NCBI RefSeq assembly: GCF_036898095.1
Contig: NC_090759.1
Coordinates: forward strand, 17,426,658-17,490,657
Reading direction: 5' to 3'
From: Palaemon carinicauda
Taxonomy: Eukaryota; Arthropoda; Malacostraca; Decapoda; Palaemonidae
Length of the DNA: 64,000 bases
Part shown: piece after piece, positions 10,940 to 22,751 of the stretch
Position numbering within the stretch: position 1 is the stretch's first letter
How the letters are laid out: each line of letters starts with the position of its first letter
Notes under the pieces: model-generated
The model's input: only the letters and a program-made list of their open reading frames with translations
The model's database searches: none
What the model was told of the DNA's origin: nothing
Program-made: the position numbers and the translations under genes

Positions 10940-12300
10940 GCTTCGACAATCTTCCATGCTAAAGGATCAGCAAGGAGCTGTCCCTTTGGGTCGATGTCCA
11001 CACCATGTTGGAGTTCGAACAAGGGCTAAGACCTCAGGTCTACATTTGCGCACTGTACCTAAAGGACACTTACTTCCAGGCCCAAACCATCCATCCGGGA
11101 AGGTTGGAAGATTCAGGCTAGACAAACAAGAAGCACCAGTTCAGGGCACTGTGCTTCGGTCTTTCCACTACACCCATCCTGGTCTAACGGGATCGGCTTC
11201 TGTCTCCTCCGTTTCGGGACGACTGACTCACTTAACAGACTCAGTGACAACCTTGCATTAGCACCGGAACTTATGAAGTCTTTTTACCAAGATCCAGTGA
11301 TTAGGGTAAACCTGCGGAAGTCTTCCCTACTTCCCTCCCAAAAGACGTGTATCGGGGAATGATTTTAGACACCAATCTCCACAAAACCTCAAAAACGAGA
11401 ACAACTCCCATCCCAGAGTGACTTGAGTCTGACTGGAATCAGGCTCTCGATCCCCCAGACATTGTGACCCCCATGGGACCAGAAGTTTGGACGAACCTCA
11501 AGGGATGGGTGTCAGTCGAGAATCTACAGAGTGGTATAACCTTCTCATCCTTCCCCACCCCTCGGACTTGATGCTGGGCTTAGAACACATCAAAAGAAGA
11601 GAGGAGGGACCATAGTGCTGCACCACACGACCTCAGCCTTCTGGACAGAGTCCGAAAGTACCTTCACTTAGATCTCTTAAGAGATGAAGGCCAACTTTTT
11701 GGTCCCTCAGCAGCCTCATCGGTTCCTAACAGACCACTCAGTGATGTGATGGATGACAACACCACACACCACATAGAGACTCACATCGTCAAGCATGAAG
11801 GAACTTCCTCGTAGCCTCTTCCCATCTAATAGTGTAAACACTAAGATGGTCCAAAGTCCGTTTGGTACCACTATCAGGCCGCTTCGTTCCAGACTGGAAG
11901 AACGTGCTTGCCGACAATCTGTGCACAGCATCTCAGATAAGGTATACCGAATGGACTTTGGATCGCCTTGTAGCAGACAAAGTCCCGACTTTACGGGGTC
12001 CTCCAACTAGGGATCTGTTCGCAACGCTCCTGAATCTCAGGCTGCCGCTGCTCCCCAGCCCTAGACCCCAAGGCTCTCTGGCGACAACGGTGGGTACAAC
12101 AATTACGTTTACGTCTCGTCCCTGTTTTATCTGGAGAAGGACACTCAAGAAGACTAGAACATCAGTCAGCCTCTCAAGGACTCTCATAGCTCTGCTATGG
12201 CATTATGCAGAACGGTTTCCAAACCTTTTGCAGCTCCTGATAGTCTCTGCAAGAGGACCCTCTCCACATCACAGACAACCCATTTCGACACCTACCACAA
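10940..12300 (+). pseudogene. DIRS B RT-RNase H remnant
   Basis: Highly decayed. Recognisable segments: TYLKDTYFQ-like sequence near 11060-11100, the LCFGLSTTP equivalent at about 11148-11175, WVSVENLQ...LDLML near 11500-11575 (RNase H entry), CSPALDPKAL near 12050-12080 and LLWHYAERFPNLLQLL at about 12190-12240. The segments around the catalytic YxDD and first RNase H aspartate are deleted or unrecognisable. Multiple frame changes and stops. Confidence 0.7.
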
Positions 12301-13275
12301 GCTATAGCTTTGCTATGATTGTACACCTGGAGACTACCCAATACCTCTTTTGCGAAAAGGTTGTCTAGATATCTGAGGAATTCCTCAGCATCAGTTTACC
12401 AGGCGGTATAAGGTCTTGTGTAGTTGGTGTCATGTGAAAGTGTGTGTCTCCACTCGATACCTCTGTTACAACAGTAGTGGAATCCTCGGGTATATATAAG
12501 AGGAAAAGACCCCCTATTCAGTTTTGACAGGTAAAGATGATCATTCAACCTTGATCCTTCACCTTCAAACTGAAAGGAAGGGACATCCTTTCATCGATAG
12601 ACCTTTCCTAACTCGTACGGACTTAACAACTTGCCTTTCTCCAGTCGGAATTGAGACCTTCCACTCGGAACATGGTTCAAATTCTCCGATCTCTAAAGAG
12701 ACCTCCTTATGTTCCACTTCACCAGGTAACAAATTTTCACCTGATTTAAGAAGACAATGTTCCCTCACACTGACAGCAACCATACGTGTCAAAGAACTTC
12801 ATGGTCTCTCTTTCGACATAGCCCATTAATGAGAAGGGCGAAAGGCAATGTTCAGTTTCGTCCCTGAGTATGTCGCCAGACACAGTCTCCAGAGGTGACG
12901 GTTCTTACACAAGTCTCCACTTGGTAGCGGATGATCCAGATCATCCGTTACTGTACCCAGGGTAAGGTATGAGACTTTACCTTAAGAAAACGGCAATAGC
13001 CCATCTGGGTCCCTTCTCTTGTCATCAGCACTGGGAGAAACTAGAGGAGGATCACCAAAACATTATATCGACATGACGACTCACGATGTCAGGGGCATAG
13101 CCATGCCTCTGGTCCTTCTTAGCAGACTACTCTGTGGCGCAGGTTTTACAAGAAGGATGTGAATGCTCCAGGTGACTTTCACAACCTTTCTCCTGCAAGA
13201 CGTGACCCACAGGAACTCGTTACGATCTCTATTGGTCCAGTGGTGGCTGCACAACAGCTGGTTGTATACCTCAAG
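12301..13275 (+). pseudogene. DIRS B tyrosine recombinase remnant
   Basis: Aligns by eye with the recombinase of C and D2. Traces include the SSVYQAV region near 12390, the KELHGLSFDIAH-like segment at 12795-12830, a degraded HDVRGIAMP-like HxxR box near 13083-13110, and the RDPQELVTISIGPVVAAQQL-like end at 13200-13260. Stops and frameshifts throughout; no activity is possible. Confidence 0.7.
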
Positions 13276-13465
13276 CTCCTTATTGGACAAGTAGTAGAAG
13301 GTTGAGGGCACTGTTACCCGGTTTTAATCTGCGTGAATGAAAAGATTTGACTGGCTCTTATTCTTTTCTTCATCCTACCCTCTCTTGGGGGAAAGCAGCA
13401 TCCTGGGTTCTCTGCATAAGCTGACCTCAAACCACTGCAGGTAAACAATGCTCCCTTGTGTGCCT

Positions 13466-15065
13466 AGTATTAAGCTAATATTGTTGCGTCCCCATACCCT
13501 GGCGAGGTGGTATTGGGAAACTCTTGGTTACATCAGGTTTTTCCTACAATAGACTTGGAATAACTTAACCTAGACAGTCACACTTCTGCATGTCTGAACA
13601 CAGCTCGCGTAGGTCGCGGAGCTTGCATAGCAAGGTTTTAGCGAGGACAGGGACTCCTTATTTTTGAGTACTAACATACTCAGAAAAGGAACCCCCAGGT
13701 AATGCCAATAGCCAGATTGGCAGGGACGTCCACCCTTCCTAATGGGTGAGTCACCCCTAATAAATAGCATGGTTTGTATTCCATTACGGAACAAATGGCA
13801 AATTCGTAGATGATTTGTATTTTTCTTAACTATAAAAATCTTAGCTATTTATACAAACTTGCCCGCCAGCCCTATCCCCCTTGAAGTCCTACCTCCAAGC
13901 AAAGTGACTAAATTACAGGTGTGTGAACGGGAGTGGTAGCAAGCTATCCCCCCCCCTACCCCACCCTAACTAGCGGTGTGGGTAGTTAACCCTCGCTAAA
14001 TTTTTATGGCTTGTCAATTCAGCTCTGACGAAAGTATAACCCCTAATAAATAGGTAAGGTTTGTATAGTTAGGAAAAATACAAATTATGAATTTGTCATA
14101 TTAAGCTAATACTGTTGCTTCCCCATACCCTGGCGAGGTGGCATTGGGAAAGTCTTGGTTATAACAGTTTTCCTACAAAAAGACTTGGAATAACTTTACC
14201 TAGACAGTTGCACTTCTAAATATCTCAACACACAGCTTGCGTAGGCCGCGGACGGGTTTTAGCGAGACGCAGGGACTCCTTATTTTGAGTACTAACATGC
14301 TCAGATAAGGAGCCCCCGGGTAAAGCCAAAAGCCAGATAGGCAGGGACGTCCACCCTTCCTAATGAGTGAGTCACCCCTAAATAGATAGCGTGGGTTTTA
14401 TTCCAGTTACGGAACAAATGACAAATTCGTGGATCATTTGTATTTTTCGTAACGATACAAACCTTAGCTATTTATACAAACTTACCCGCCAGCCCTATCC
14501 CCCTAGAAATCTTACCTCCAAGCAAAGTGAGCTAAATCACTGGTGTGTGAGTGTGGATAGTTAACCCTAGCTAAATTTTAATGGCTCGTCATTTCAGCTT
14601 CGCAGGAAGTAATACCGCTAAATTAATAGCTAAGGTTTGTATCGTAGGAAAAATACAAATTATCTACGAATTTATCATATTGGTAGGGACATCCGCTTTC
14701 CTAATGGGTGAGTCAACCCCTATAAATTGCATAGGTTTGTATTCCAGTTATGGAACAAATAACAAATTTGGAAGTGATTTGTATTTTTTCTAATGATACA
14801 AACCTTTTGCTATTTGTACAGATTTGCCCGTCAACCCAGTCCCCCTTGAAGTCCTACCTGCAAGCAAAGTGAAGCGGTTACAGGTGTGTAAGTGAGAGGG
14901 GTAGCTACTACGCCTCCCCAATCCCTCTCCCCGCTAACTATCGGTATGGGTGGTTAACCCTCGCTAATTTCTAATGGCCTTTTCTTTTAACTTCACCAAA
15001 AGTAATACCCCTATAAATAGCTACTTGTTTGTATCGTTAGGAAAAATACAAATTATTTCCAAATT
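13466..15065 (+). repeat. Three tandem DIRS 3' ends (3'UTR, ICR, right ITR)
   Basis: Three direct copies of the 3' end of a DIRS element: 13466-14100, 14101-14685 and 14686-15065, the last shortest. Each has the ICR (AATTTGTATTTTT near 13815, 14445 and 14775) and closes with its inverted partner (GGAAAAATACAAATTAT near 14075, 14645 and 15040). The copies have diverged by substitutions and small indels, so they are not an assembly duplicate. Confidence 0.8.
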
Positions 15066-15545
15066 TGTTATATAGTAACTCAACTTATTCCTTTTATGTT
15101 TGTGAAATTGTACAATACTTTAATATTTTCAGTCGAGTAAGCGATGTGAAGTAATCATATAGTGGTTACATTATTAGTTTTCTGATGAAGAACCCTTACC
15201 CGGAAACATTATTTTAAGTTTCGGTTCCTAGCATTTGGCTTTTTAATCTTAGCAACAACTATTTGCTGTATATTAATAACCGCTAGAGTAGTTTTGTTAC
15301 CCCTTTCATTTTTGTGTATATTCATACGTGATTTGCATACTTAAGTGCCCTGCTTTATTTTTATGTGTCACAAACATATAATTTTAGTGTTCAACAACTG
15401 ACTTCCTTGGTAAAAGTGAAAAAATTGTATTACAATCTGTAAGTGTAAATGTTCTTAAAATTTTTGTGTATTATTTTTTTTTCAAGATACAATACTGTAG
15501 ATTCTGGAGTAGATGAAATTAAATAATTAAATTTTAAATTTTCAG
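15066..15545. other. HDDC2 intron DNA upstream of exon
   Basis: AT-rich sequence between DIRS B and the exon, with no repeat family or ORF recognised. It ends in a pyrimidine-poor but usable acceptor (AAATTTTCAG, 15536-15545). I looked for the missing N-terminal HDDC2 exon here and did not find one. Confidence 0.5.
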
Positions 15546-15670
15546 CACATCAAGAGGACAGGATGGGTAAAACGTGATGTCAAGGATCCAGAAACAATCT
15601 CTGGTCATATGTACAGAATGGCAATGATGGCATTCCTTTTAGATGAGGATGATAGAGTTAATAGAGACAG
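15546..15670 (+). CDS. HDDC2: HDDC2 internal exon (HD domain start)
   Basis: A 125-bp exon flanked by AG (15544-15545) and GT (15671-15672). It encodes HIKRTGWVKRDVKDPETISG followed by HMYRMAMMAFLLDEDDRVNR and ends after two bases of a codon completed in the next exon (AG|A, Arg). This is the start of the HD fold of HDDC2, with the family hallmark RTGW...PE(S/T)xSxHMYRM. The His in HMYRM (codon 15605-15607) is the first metal ligand. HDDC2 proteins are small (about 200 residues) soluble 5'-deoxynucleotidases that dephosphorylate deoxynucleoside monophosphates. The exon sits in about 950 bp of host DNA between two blocks of retrotransposons. The upstream exon, for roughly 20-30 N-terminal residues, is not in the window as far as I can see. 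Confidence 0.92.
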
Positions 15671-16016
15671 GTAACTATCAAAGTATGATTTCCAGTGTAT
15701 TCCTATGTGGATACAAACTTTTGAGGCCTTTATATATAGGTTACTCCTAGTTTTGTTTACTACGACCAGACAATCAAAGAAAAGGGGTTTGATTGCATCA
15801 TGCTGCAGTACCACAGCGTATGCAGATCATGCAGCACAGGGTGCCTACTCATGATGCTCTACACTACAGTCCTGGGCGTGAAATTAAGAGGACGTATCTT
15901 CACTTCCTCTGTACGATCTAGACTTTCCCATTCACCTCGTTTATCTTTTTAGTGTTTAGTGCTTCTGCCTTATGTTTTTCATCAGGATGACATGGCTATC
16001 TCACCCAAAAATAGAT
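15671..16016. other. HDDC2 intron, host segment before the DIRS nest
   Basis: Starts with the donor GTAACT. No coding sequence. A weak resemblance of 15870-15960 to DIRS 5' flanks (CTTCACTTCCTCTGTACGATC) is too slight to call. Confidence 0.5.
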
Positions 16017-16058
16017 TTGTTGCGTAACCGAAATACAAACCACGCTATTTAAATAGGG
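16017..16058 (+). repeat. Outer 42 bp of DIRS D1 left terminus
   Basis: TTTGTTGCGTAACCGAAATA and the bases after it, ending CTATTTAAATAGGG, form a DIRS left end. Its continuation (TATTACTTTCGGCGTAG) is found 14.1 kb away at 30189, right after element C. The reverse complement of D1's own right repeat (37290-37325) predicts exactly this joint, so this piece belongs to D1 and was separated by insertion of C. Confidence 0.85.
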
Positions 16059-16290
16059 TTTGTTCCGTAACCGAAATACAAACCACGCTATTTACATTGG
16101 GTTTACCTTTTAGCGCAGCTGAAATGACGAGCCAATACAGTAGTTTTAACGAGGGTTAATTACCCCCTCGCTAGTTAGCGGGAGGTAGGGGAAGGGTAGC
16201 TTGCTACCCCTACCCCCCACACACCGGTGATTTGCTTCACTTCACTTTTGGCTCGGCGGTGATCAGACGTGTCTGTTCATCGTCCTCGTG
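16059..16290 (+). repeat. Left inverted repeat of DIRS C
   Basis: Mirrors 29572-29766 plus 30134-30188 on the right side: CGAAATACAAACCACGC, GCAGCTGAAATGACGAGCC, the CCCCTCGCTAGTTAGCGGG stem and the ACCGGTGATTTGCTTCACTT block are all present inverted on the right. The inner boundary is approximate. Confidence 0.8.
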
Positions 16291-16370
16291 ACAGCCTTTA
16301 ATTTTTCTGCTTTTTCTTTCTACAGCTTTTGTGTTGGTTGGAAGTTGACCTTCATTATTATTATTTTACA

Positions 16371-19300
16371 ATGCGTACATGCTCTGGTGTTGCCGGCCGC
16401 CCTTGTGGGACCTTTATGTCAGCCTTAGCTACGGACCCTCACACCCTTTGCCCTTAGTGTCGGGGCCGACGGTGTGACCAGAACATGTGCTGTGAGTGTA
16501 GGGAGTGGTCTGCCTCCCAGTGGGAGATGTTTGGCCGCCGGCGTAAGAAGAAGTCCAAGAGAGACCGTTCTCCTTCGGGGTTTGCCTTGAAGGAGGAAGG
16601 TTCTCGGGATTCTTCTTCCGCCGCCCAAACCTCCTCCGAAGCTCCCCCTCGTCCGGCTCCTAAGGAGAGTCGGCTGAGTGGTAGCGCAGGCCCTAGTTCT
16701 GTTTCCCGACCTTGGGTGGGGGGAGAGGGCGTTGCCTCCCATAGTGGGGCGGTTCCCCCTCCTCCGGGCGAGGTTGTTGATAATGCTTTAACTAATGATG
16801 ATCTCTTGCAGATTTGGTCTTCCCTGGGGCTTAAGGGCTTGCCCTCCAGGGTCGCCTTTATTGACCTTGTCTCGTTGGGGGCCGCCGTTAAGCAGTCGCC
16901 GGCGGTAGCAGAGGTAGACCCTCTGTCTATCGTCGACGTCGTGGTGGCAGAGGCCTCCGACGTGGCTGGGCAATCCTCCGCAGGTGCAGTTGAGGATGAC
17001 GGTGCTGAGGGCTCTCCTCCCCCTTCCGTACATCCTTCGAAGGGGGAAGTGAGTCCTTCGGGCTCTTCTGCTGCTCAGCTTCCTTCTAAGGAAAGTGCTT
17101 TGACTGAGACTCCCCTTCGGAGGACCGATGGTCCCGATGATCTTCCCCGAGGTCGTCTCCGCCGTAAGGCTCACCGTCCGCTGCGTCGCAAGGGCCTCCC
17201 TTCCCCTTATAAGGGGGTTAAGAGGCGCCGAAGGGGACTCCTCGTCGGCCTCAGCCTACAGCTCCGTCTCCATTGGACCTCTCTGCAGACCGTTCTCCAA
17301 CTCCTGCCAGATCTTCACCTTCTGGGGAACTCGTCACCCGACGGGCAACGGTCTCTTCGGGGCAAAGGGAATCTTCCCTTCCATGGGCAGTGCTAGCGCA
17401 CAGGCGCTTTTCTGCTCGTCAGCGCTCTCCTGATCGTCAGCGCTCCTGCTCGTCGGCGCTCTCCTGCTCGTCGGCGCTCTCCTGATGTTCGCCCTCCTCG
17501 TCAGTGCTCTCCTGCTCGTCAGCTCTCTTCTGAGCGTCAGCGCTCATTTGAGGATCATCGCCCTGCGGTCTCTGACCATCCTACAGTTCCTGTTGAGCTC
17601 CCTGCACGCCATCAGTCTCCTGAGCTCTCTCATCCTGTGGCTACGCAACATCGTTCACGTTCCCCAGCGCGTGTGTCGAAAGCACATGTTCGCCAACGCG
17701 CCCGCGATCTTCCTGTTCCTGTTTGTGAACGCGCCGTGCCACCTGTCCCTTCACAGGATCTCTCGCGTCGCCCTCCTGCTCGCCAGCGATCACCTACGCA
17801 CCAGCGATCACCTGCTCGCCTGCGTTCACCTGCTCGCCAGCGCGCACAGGCGATTTTAGTATCACCTATTCGCCAGCGTTCTCCCACGCGTCAACGGTCG
17901 CCTACGCGCCAGCGTTCACCTGCTCGTCAGCGCGCACAGGCGATTTTGGTATCGCCTATTCACCAGCATTTTCCTACGCATCAGCGATCACCTGTTTCTC
18001 GGCGATCTCCGGACTGCCCGCGTGTTTTACAGCCTGCGCGCACACGTTCTCCAACGCTTCGTCAACCGGAGGTTATGAAGGGACATGGTTCGCCAGCTAC
18101 TAGCTCGCCATCGCGCGATCGATCACCGGCGCGTGCTGCTCGCTGTCGCTCGCCAACGCGCCATCGCCCACCTGCGCGTCAGCGCTCACCAGCTCACCAC
18201 CGATCGCCTGTTGATCTACATCGCCAGCGATCTTCCTCACCCACGCGGCAGCGCGTTTCCTCGCCATCGAGCCAACACTTTCATTCGCCGCCTATGACAC
18301 GCGCTCATTCACCTGCCCACCCTCGTGCCCACTCGCCCGCGCGACCGCTCGCTCGCCTACGCGCCCGCGCGACCGCCCGCTCGCCTACGCGCCCACGCGA
18401 TCATTCGCCTGCGCGCCCACGCGATCATTCGCCTGCGCGCCCGCGCGATCATCCGCCTGCGCGCCCGCGCGATCATCCACCTGCGCGCCCGCGCGATCAT
18501 CCACCTGCGCGCCCGCGCGATCGCGCGATCATCGTTCGCGGCGAATTCCGCAACCGGTGGTAGCAGCCGGAACGCGTGTTCCTAGACAACGCTCGGGATC
18601 ACCTCCACCCAAACACAGGATTGTAGTGCAGGACAAGGATATTACTGAGGAGAGGTTAGTACATCATTCTTCCCCACCTTCTTTTCAGGCAGGTACTGTG
18701 GTGTCCACTCCAAAGGAACGCCCGATCCCTTTCCCTTTAGCGAGGATTTCGGACTCTGTGTCTTTGGAGCAACAGACTTGGTTTGGTCCTCTGGCGCGGG
18801 TGTTAGTGAGGGTTATGAAACCAGCACTCGCGTTATGAAACCAGCACTCGCGTTATGAAACCAGCACTCGCCGACCAGGGTAACAAACCAACGGCTGTCT
18901 CTCCTACGCTGAAGAGAAAGAGAGGAGTGGACTTCGTGGTGACTTCCCCCAGGGCGAAGTTGGTTCCCAAGAGGTCGGTCGCGAAGGCCCCTTCTCCTGG
19001 TCGAGTGCTTTCTCCTCCTCCCGTGGACGAGGCCTTTCCGTCCTCGGGTGAGTCCAGTGGGGCGGTAGTCTTCCCCTCGGCCCCAAGGGGGGAGACTTCG
19101 CTTCATGGAGGAGAATCATCTCGTGAGGAAGGGGCCCCTCGAACCTCTTTGTTGGGATCCTGTATCCCTCCCAGGAGGGAATCCAAGGACTCCAAGACCG
19201 TCCCGAAATCTTCTTCAAGGATTCGCCAGGAACCCACGGCTTCCCGGGGAATGTCCACATTTCACCCCAGGAAGAGATCCCTGGGGCAGGAGACTTAGCT

Positions 19301-20260
19301 GCCAGCCCGCAGGGAGGAGAACAGCAGGAATCCGAACATGCCTTCTGGCAGGTCCTAAGCCTGATAAGGCAACTTAACGGGCTTATGGATCCAGTCATCG
19401 CCCCCCGTGAAGGCAAAGACATGATCTTGGATGAAGTGTTTGACGTTCGGAAGGCCCCGAAGTCCAGTGCGGGTCCGCCCTGGTCTCGGGGTCTGAAGAG
19501 TGCCAGAGCTAGGGCCAACGCTCAGCTCGCGCTTCTTGCCTCCTCCAGTCGTTCCGCTGCCAGGAACAAGCTCATCCCTCCTCCTCGTCTTTAGCAGAGG
19601 AGGTATTTCGAGATTCTGGGTGAGCCCAACCTCGCTCTTCCTCTCCATCACTCTGTGGAGGAGCTGGCGAAGGGTGTTTCCCTTGAGAAGCTCTCTGCCC
19701 GGCAGGTGTCGTTCTCGGCGGCAGAGATCCTTAGCCACGAGAAGGTCGCTAAGTGTGCCATGCAGGCCACTTCGTGGCTGGACTTTTGGCTAGGATCTCT
19801 GGGCATCCTGTTGCGCTCGGAGGACTTGTCCAAGGAGACCAATAGGAAGGCCCTGGAGACCTTCTTGCTCTCGGACACCCGCTCCATCGAGTTTTTGGCG
19901 CACCAGGTTACCACCCTGTGGGCCAACTCGGTGTTGAAGCGTCGCGATGCTGTGTCCGAGAGATTCCATCCGAATGTCCCCGCCGTGGATGTGTGTAGGC
20001 TCCGACATGCTTCCCTTCTGGGGGAGAATTTGTTTGACCCTCAAGACATGGAGCGAACGGCTGAGAGGTGGAGGAAATCCAGCACGGATTCCCTCCTCCA
20101 TAGGGCCCTTACAGGTCGGCCCTATAAACCTCCAGCTCCGCCGCAACAGCAGCAGCAGCCTCGTAAGGCTCCAAAGCAGGCACCGGCAGTTAAGAAGGTG
20201 GTGTCTAAGCCCCAGCCCTTTCCAGCCAAGGTCAAGAGGGGCGGTAAGTCCCCTAGGGGT
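16371..20260 (+). pseudogene. DIRS C gag with RS-like domain, broken
   Basis: Large gag-like gene, about 1290 codons if read through. It starts at ATG 16371 (MRTCSGVAGRPCG) and carries the Cys motif DPHTLCP...CRGRRC...CCECREW, interrupted by TAG at 16455-16457. Next is a Lys/Arg/Ser-rich stretch and an acidic region (DPLSIVDVVVAEASD). From about 17400 to 18560 comes a long low-complexity domain of RQRSPA- and PARPRDHS-type hexads. The C-terminal part (18855-20260) carries conserved blocks also in D1 and D2, such as CIPPRRESKDSK and KCAMQATSWLDFWLGSLGIL (about 19757-19816), probably the capsid-like core, then a basic tail. Several frame changes (near 17250, 18811-18870 and 19300) and TAG at 19592-19594 make it a pseudogene. 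Confidence 0.8.
18811..18870. repeat. Three perfect 20-bp repeats inside C gag
   Basis: GTTATGAAACCAGCACTCGC is present three times head to tail (first base variable). The unit length is not a multiple of three, so the triplication shifts the gag frame. Confidence 0.95.
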
Positions 20261-22020
20261 GGCAATCCCCCTGCGTGTCCACCTGTGGGGGGATGCCTTC
20301 AGCGTTGCGTCTGCAGGTGGCAGCAACACGGGGCTTATGCTTGGATGGTTTCAGTGATCGGCCAAGGGTATCGCGTCCCGTTCACAACATCTCAACCTCC
20401 CCTGACAGCGAATCCAGTGTCGTTGAGCTCCTATGCCACAGGATCGGCAAAGGGGCTGGCCCTTCACGCCGAAGTCGAGACCATGCTCGAGAAGGGTGCT
20501 CTCCAGGAGGTCGTCGACGGCTCCCCAGGCTTCTTCAGTCGACTCTCTTGTAAAGAAGGCTACTGGAGGCTGGAGACCTGTCATCGACCTCTCAGCTCTG
20601 AACGGATTTGTCAAGCAAACCCGGTTCAGCATGGAGACAGCAGACACGGTCAGACTTGCAGTGAGACCACAAGCCTTCATGTGCACACTGGATCTAAAGG
20701 ACGCGTCCTTCCAGATCCCAACCCATCCGTCTTCCAGGAAGTACCTGAGATTTTGCTTAGACGACAAGATCTACCAGTTCAAGGTGCTGTGTTTCGGTCT
20801 CTCCACAGCTCCTCAGGTGTTCACCAGAATGTTCACCCTGATTTCATCTTGGGCGCACAGGAACGGCATTCGTCTCCTTCGTTATCTGGACGATTGGCTG
20901 ATCCTAGCAGACTCGGAGTCGACCCTTCTTCGGCACCGAGACAGGCTTCTGGATCTTTGCCAGGGTCTGGGGATCGTGGTAAACCTCGAGAAGTCCTCTC
21001 TGCAGCCGTCCCAACGACTGGTTTATCTAGGCATGCTAATAGACACCAATCTCCACAAAGCCTTTCCATCGGACGACCGGATAGCAAGGCTGAAGAGGGT
21101 GGCGGAACCCTTCCTCAGGCGAGAAGACCTCCCCGCCCAATCGTGGTTGCGTCTCTTAGGTCACCTATCCTCCCTGGCTCGTTTGGTTCCAAACGGCCGC
21201 CTAAGGATGAGATCCCTTCAATGGCGGCTCAAGTCCCGGTGGAATCAAGGATCCGATTCCCCGGATATTCTGATCCCAATAGGGTCTCTGGAACAGGCGG
21301 ACTTGCAGTGGTGGCTGGTCGACAAGAACCTGCGGAAGGGAGTGAGTCTTGTCCTCCCCCCGGAATTGACTCTGTTTTCGGACGCGTCAAAAGAAGGGGG
21401 GGGGGGGGGGGCGCATGTTCTGAACCAGAGGGCCTCAGGCCTTTGGTCAGAATCAGAAAAGTGCCTACACATCAACCTGCTAGAATTGAAGGCCGTTTTT
21501 CTGGCTCTTCAACAGTTCCAACGGTCCATGGCGGGTCACTCCGTGGTGGTGATGAGCGACAACACCAAAGTAGTGGCTTATATCAACAAGCAGGGAGGCA
21601 CTTTTTCACAGCAGCTATCCCATCTTGCAGTAGAGACTCTGAGGTGCACCGAAACCCACTCGATAACACTATCAGCTCGCTTCATTCCTGGCAAGAGGAA
21701 TGTGCTCGCCGACAGTCTGAGCAGGGCCGCGCAGATAGTGAGTATCGAGTGGTCTTTGGATCCTCAGATAGCCAACAAAGTCCTGACTTTGTGTGGTTCC
21801 CCGACTGTGGACTTGTTCGCGACAGCTTTGAACTTCAAGCTGCCCCTGTACTGCTCCCCAGTCCCGGACCCCAAGGCACTAAGGCAAGATGCTTTCCAGC
21901 AACGGTGGGACAACATCGACGTGTACGCCTTCCCACCGTTCTGTCTGATGAGAAGGGTGCTCAACAGGACCAGACAATCGGTCAACTGTTCAATGACTGG
22001 TAGCTCCGCTATGGCATCAC
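20261..22020 (+). pseudogene. DIRS C RT-RNase H, frameshifted
   Basis: RT-RNase H of element C. The first part (GQGYRVPFTTSQPPL, LEKGALQEVVDGSPGFFSRL) runs in the gag frame. A 2-base deletion near 20548 relative to D2 then shifts to a second frame that stays open for the rest. Motifs: GGWRPVIDLSALNGFV, TLDLKDASFQIP (the usual Tyr after DA is Ser), FGLSTAPQVF, catalytic YLDD at 20883-20894, RNase H LFSDASKEG, ELKAVFLAL, MSDNTKVVAY and RNVLADSLSR. A run of 16 G (21396-21411) replaces the conserved GWGAHVL segment. A 2-bp deletion near 21999 fuses this frame into the recombinase frame, giving one long RT-recombinase frame. Confidence 0.87.
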
Positions 22021-22751
22021 GCGGAATGGTTTCCGGATCTTCTGCAGCTCCTGACGGAGCTCCCGAGAGAACTTCCTCCACGACACGAGCTTCTCAGACA
22101 ACCCCACTCCGGCGTCCCTCACAGGGCCGTAGCCTCGCTTCGTTTTCACGCCTGGAGACTATCCAGCGTCTCCTCGCGGAGAGAGGCTTTTCGCAACAGG
22201 TTGCGAAGATAATGTCTCGGCACCTGAGAAGGTCCTCTGTGGGAGTCTACCAAGCAAAGTGGAGAGTCTTTTGTGGTTGGTGTCGTGGAAGGGGTATCTC
22301 TCCACTCGATGCCACTATCCCAGCAATAGCGGACTTCCTCGTTTATCTGCGGGAAGAAATGCGCCTTTCTGTCTCGGCAGTGAAAGGCTATCGCTCAGCC
22401 TTAAGCTTGGCCTTCAGACTGAAGGGCGTGGATATTTCTTCATCGCTAGAACTCTCTTTACTCATACGTAGCTATGAGCTTACCTGCCCCCAGTCGGAAG
22501 TGAGACCTCCTCCTTGGAACGTGGTTCGAGTCCTTAGGTCTCTTAAGAGACCTCCCTTCGAGCCATTACGCCAGGCCTCCGATCGCCACCTGTCTTGGAA
22601 GACGGCTTTCCTACTCGCTTTGGCTTCGGCCAAGCGGGTTAGTGAACTTCATGGTCTCTCGCACGACGTCGCCCATTCAAGGGGATGGTGGAAGGTAACG
22701 TTCAGGTTCGTCCCTGAGTTTGTTGCCGAGACTCAGAATCCTGGAGTGCCG
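22021..22751 (+). pseudogene. DIRS C tyrosine recombinase, N-terminal part
   Basis: N-terminal domain and first catalytic motif: SSVGVYQAKWRVFCGWCRGR, SAVKGYRSALSLAF, then LALASAKRVSELHGLS with the first catalytic Arg. The frame continues to FVAETQNPGVPV, where element E interrupts it at 22751/22752. The catalytic His, Arg and Tyr lie 5.8 kb away, after 28580. Confidence 0.88.

Larger units (their letters stand above)
9157..15065 (+). mobile_element. Decayed DIRS element B
   Basis: Relic of a DIRS element close to C and D. It contains gag-derived sequence with RQRSP repeats, an RT-RNase H remnant with large internal deletions, a recombinase remnant ending in the family-typical VGPVVAAQQL-like end, and three tandem 3' ends. 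No open catalytic frame remains. The left terminus is not found and may lie left of element A, which would make A a nested insertion in B. Confidence 0.75.

Noticed and set aside
10326..11261. Several 150-270 codon ORFs on both strands with RSPTCGCCSPSRD-like repeats
   Set aside because: They are translations of the 35-bp array, which has no stop in any frame. No start context, homology or composition supports a gene.
21990..22020. Programmed frameshift between RT and recombinase
   Set aside because: The frame relation differs between copies because of simple indels, and no shared slippery heptamer was seen at one position.
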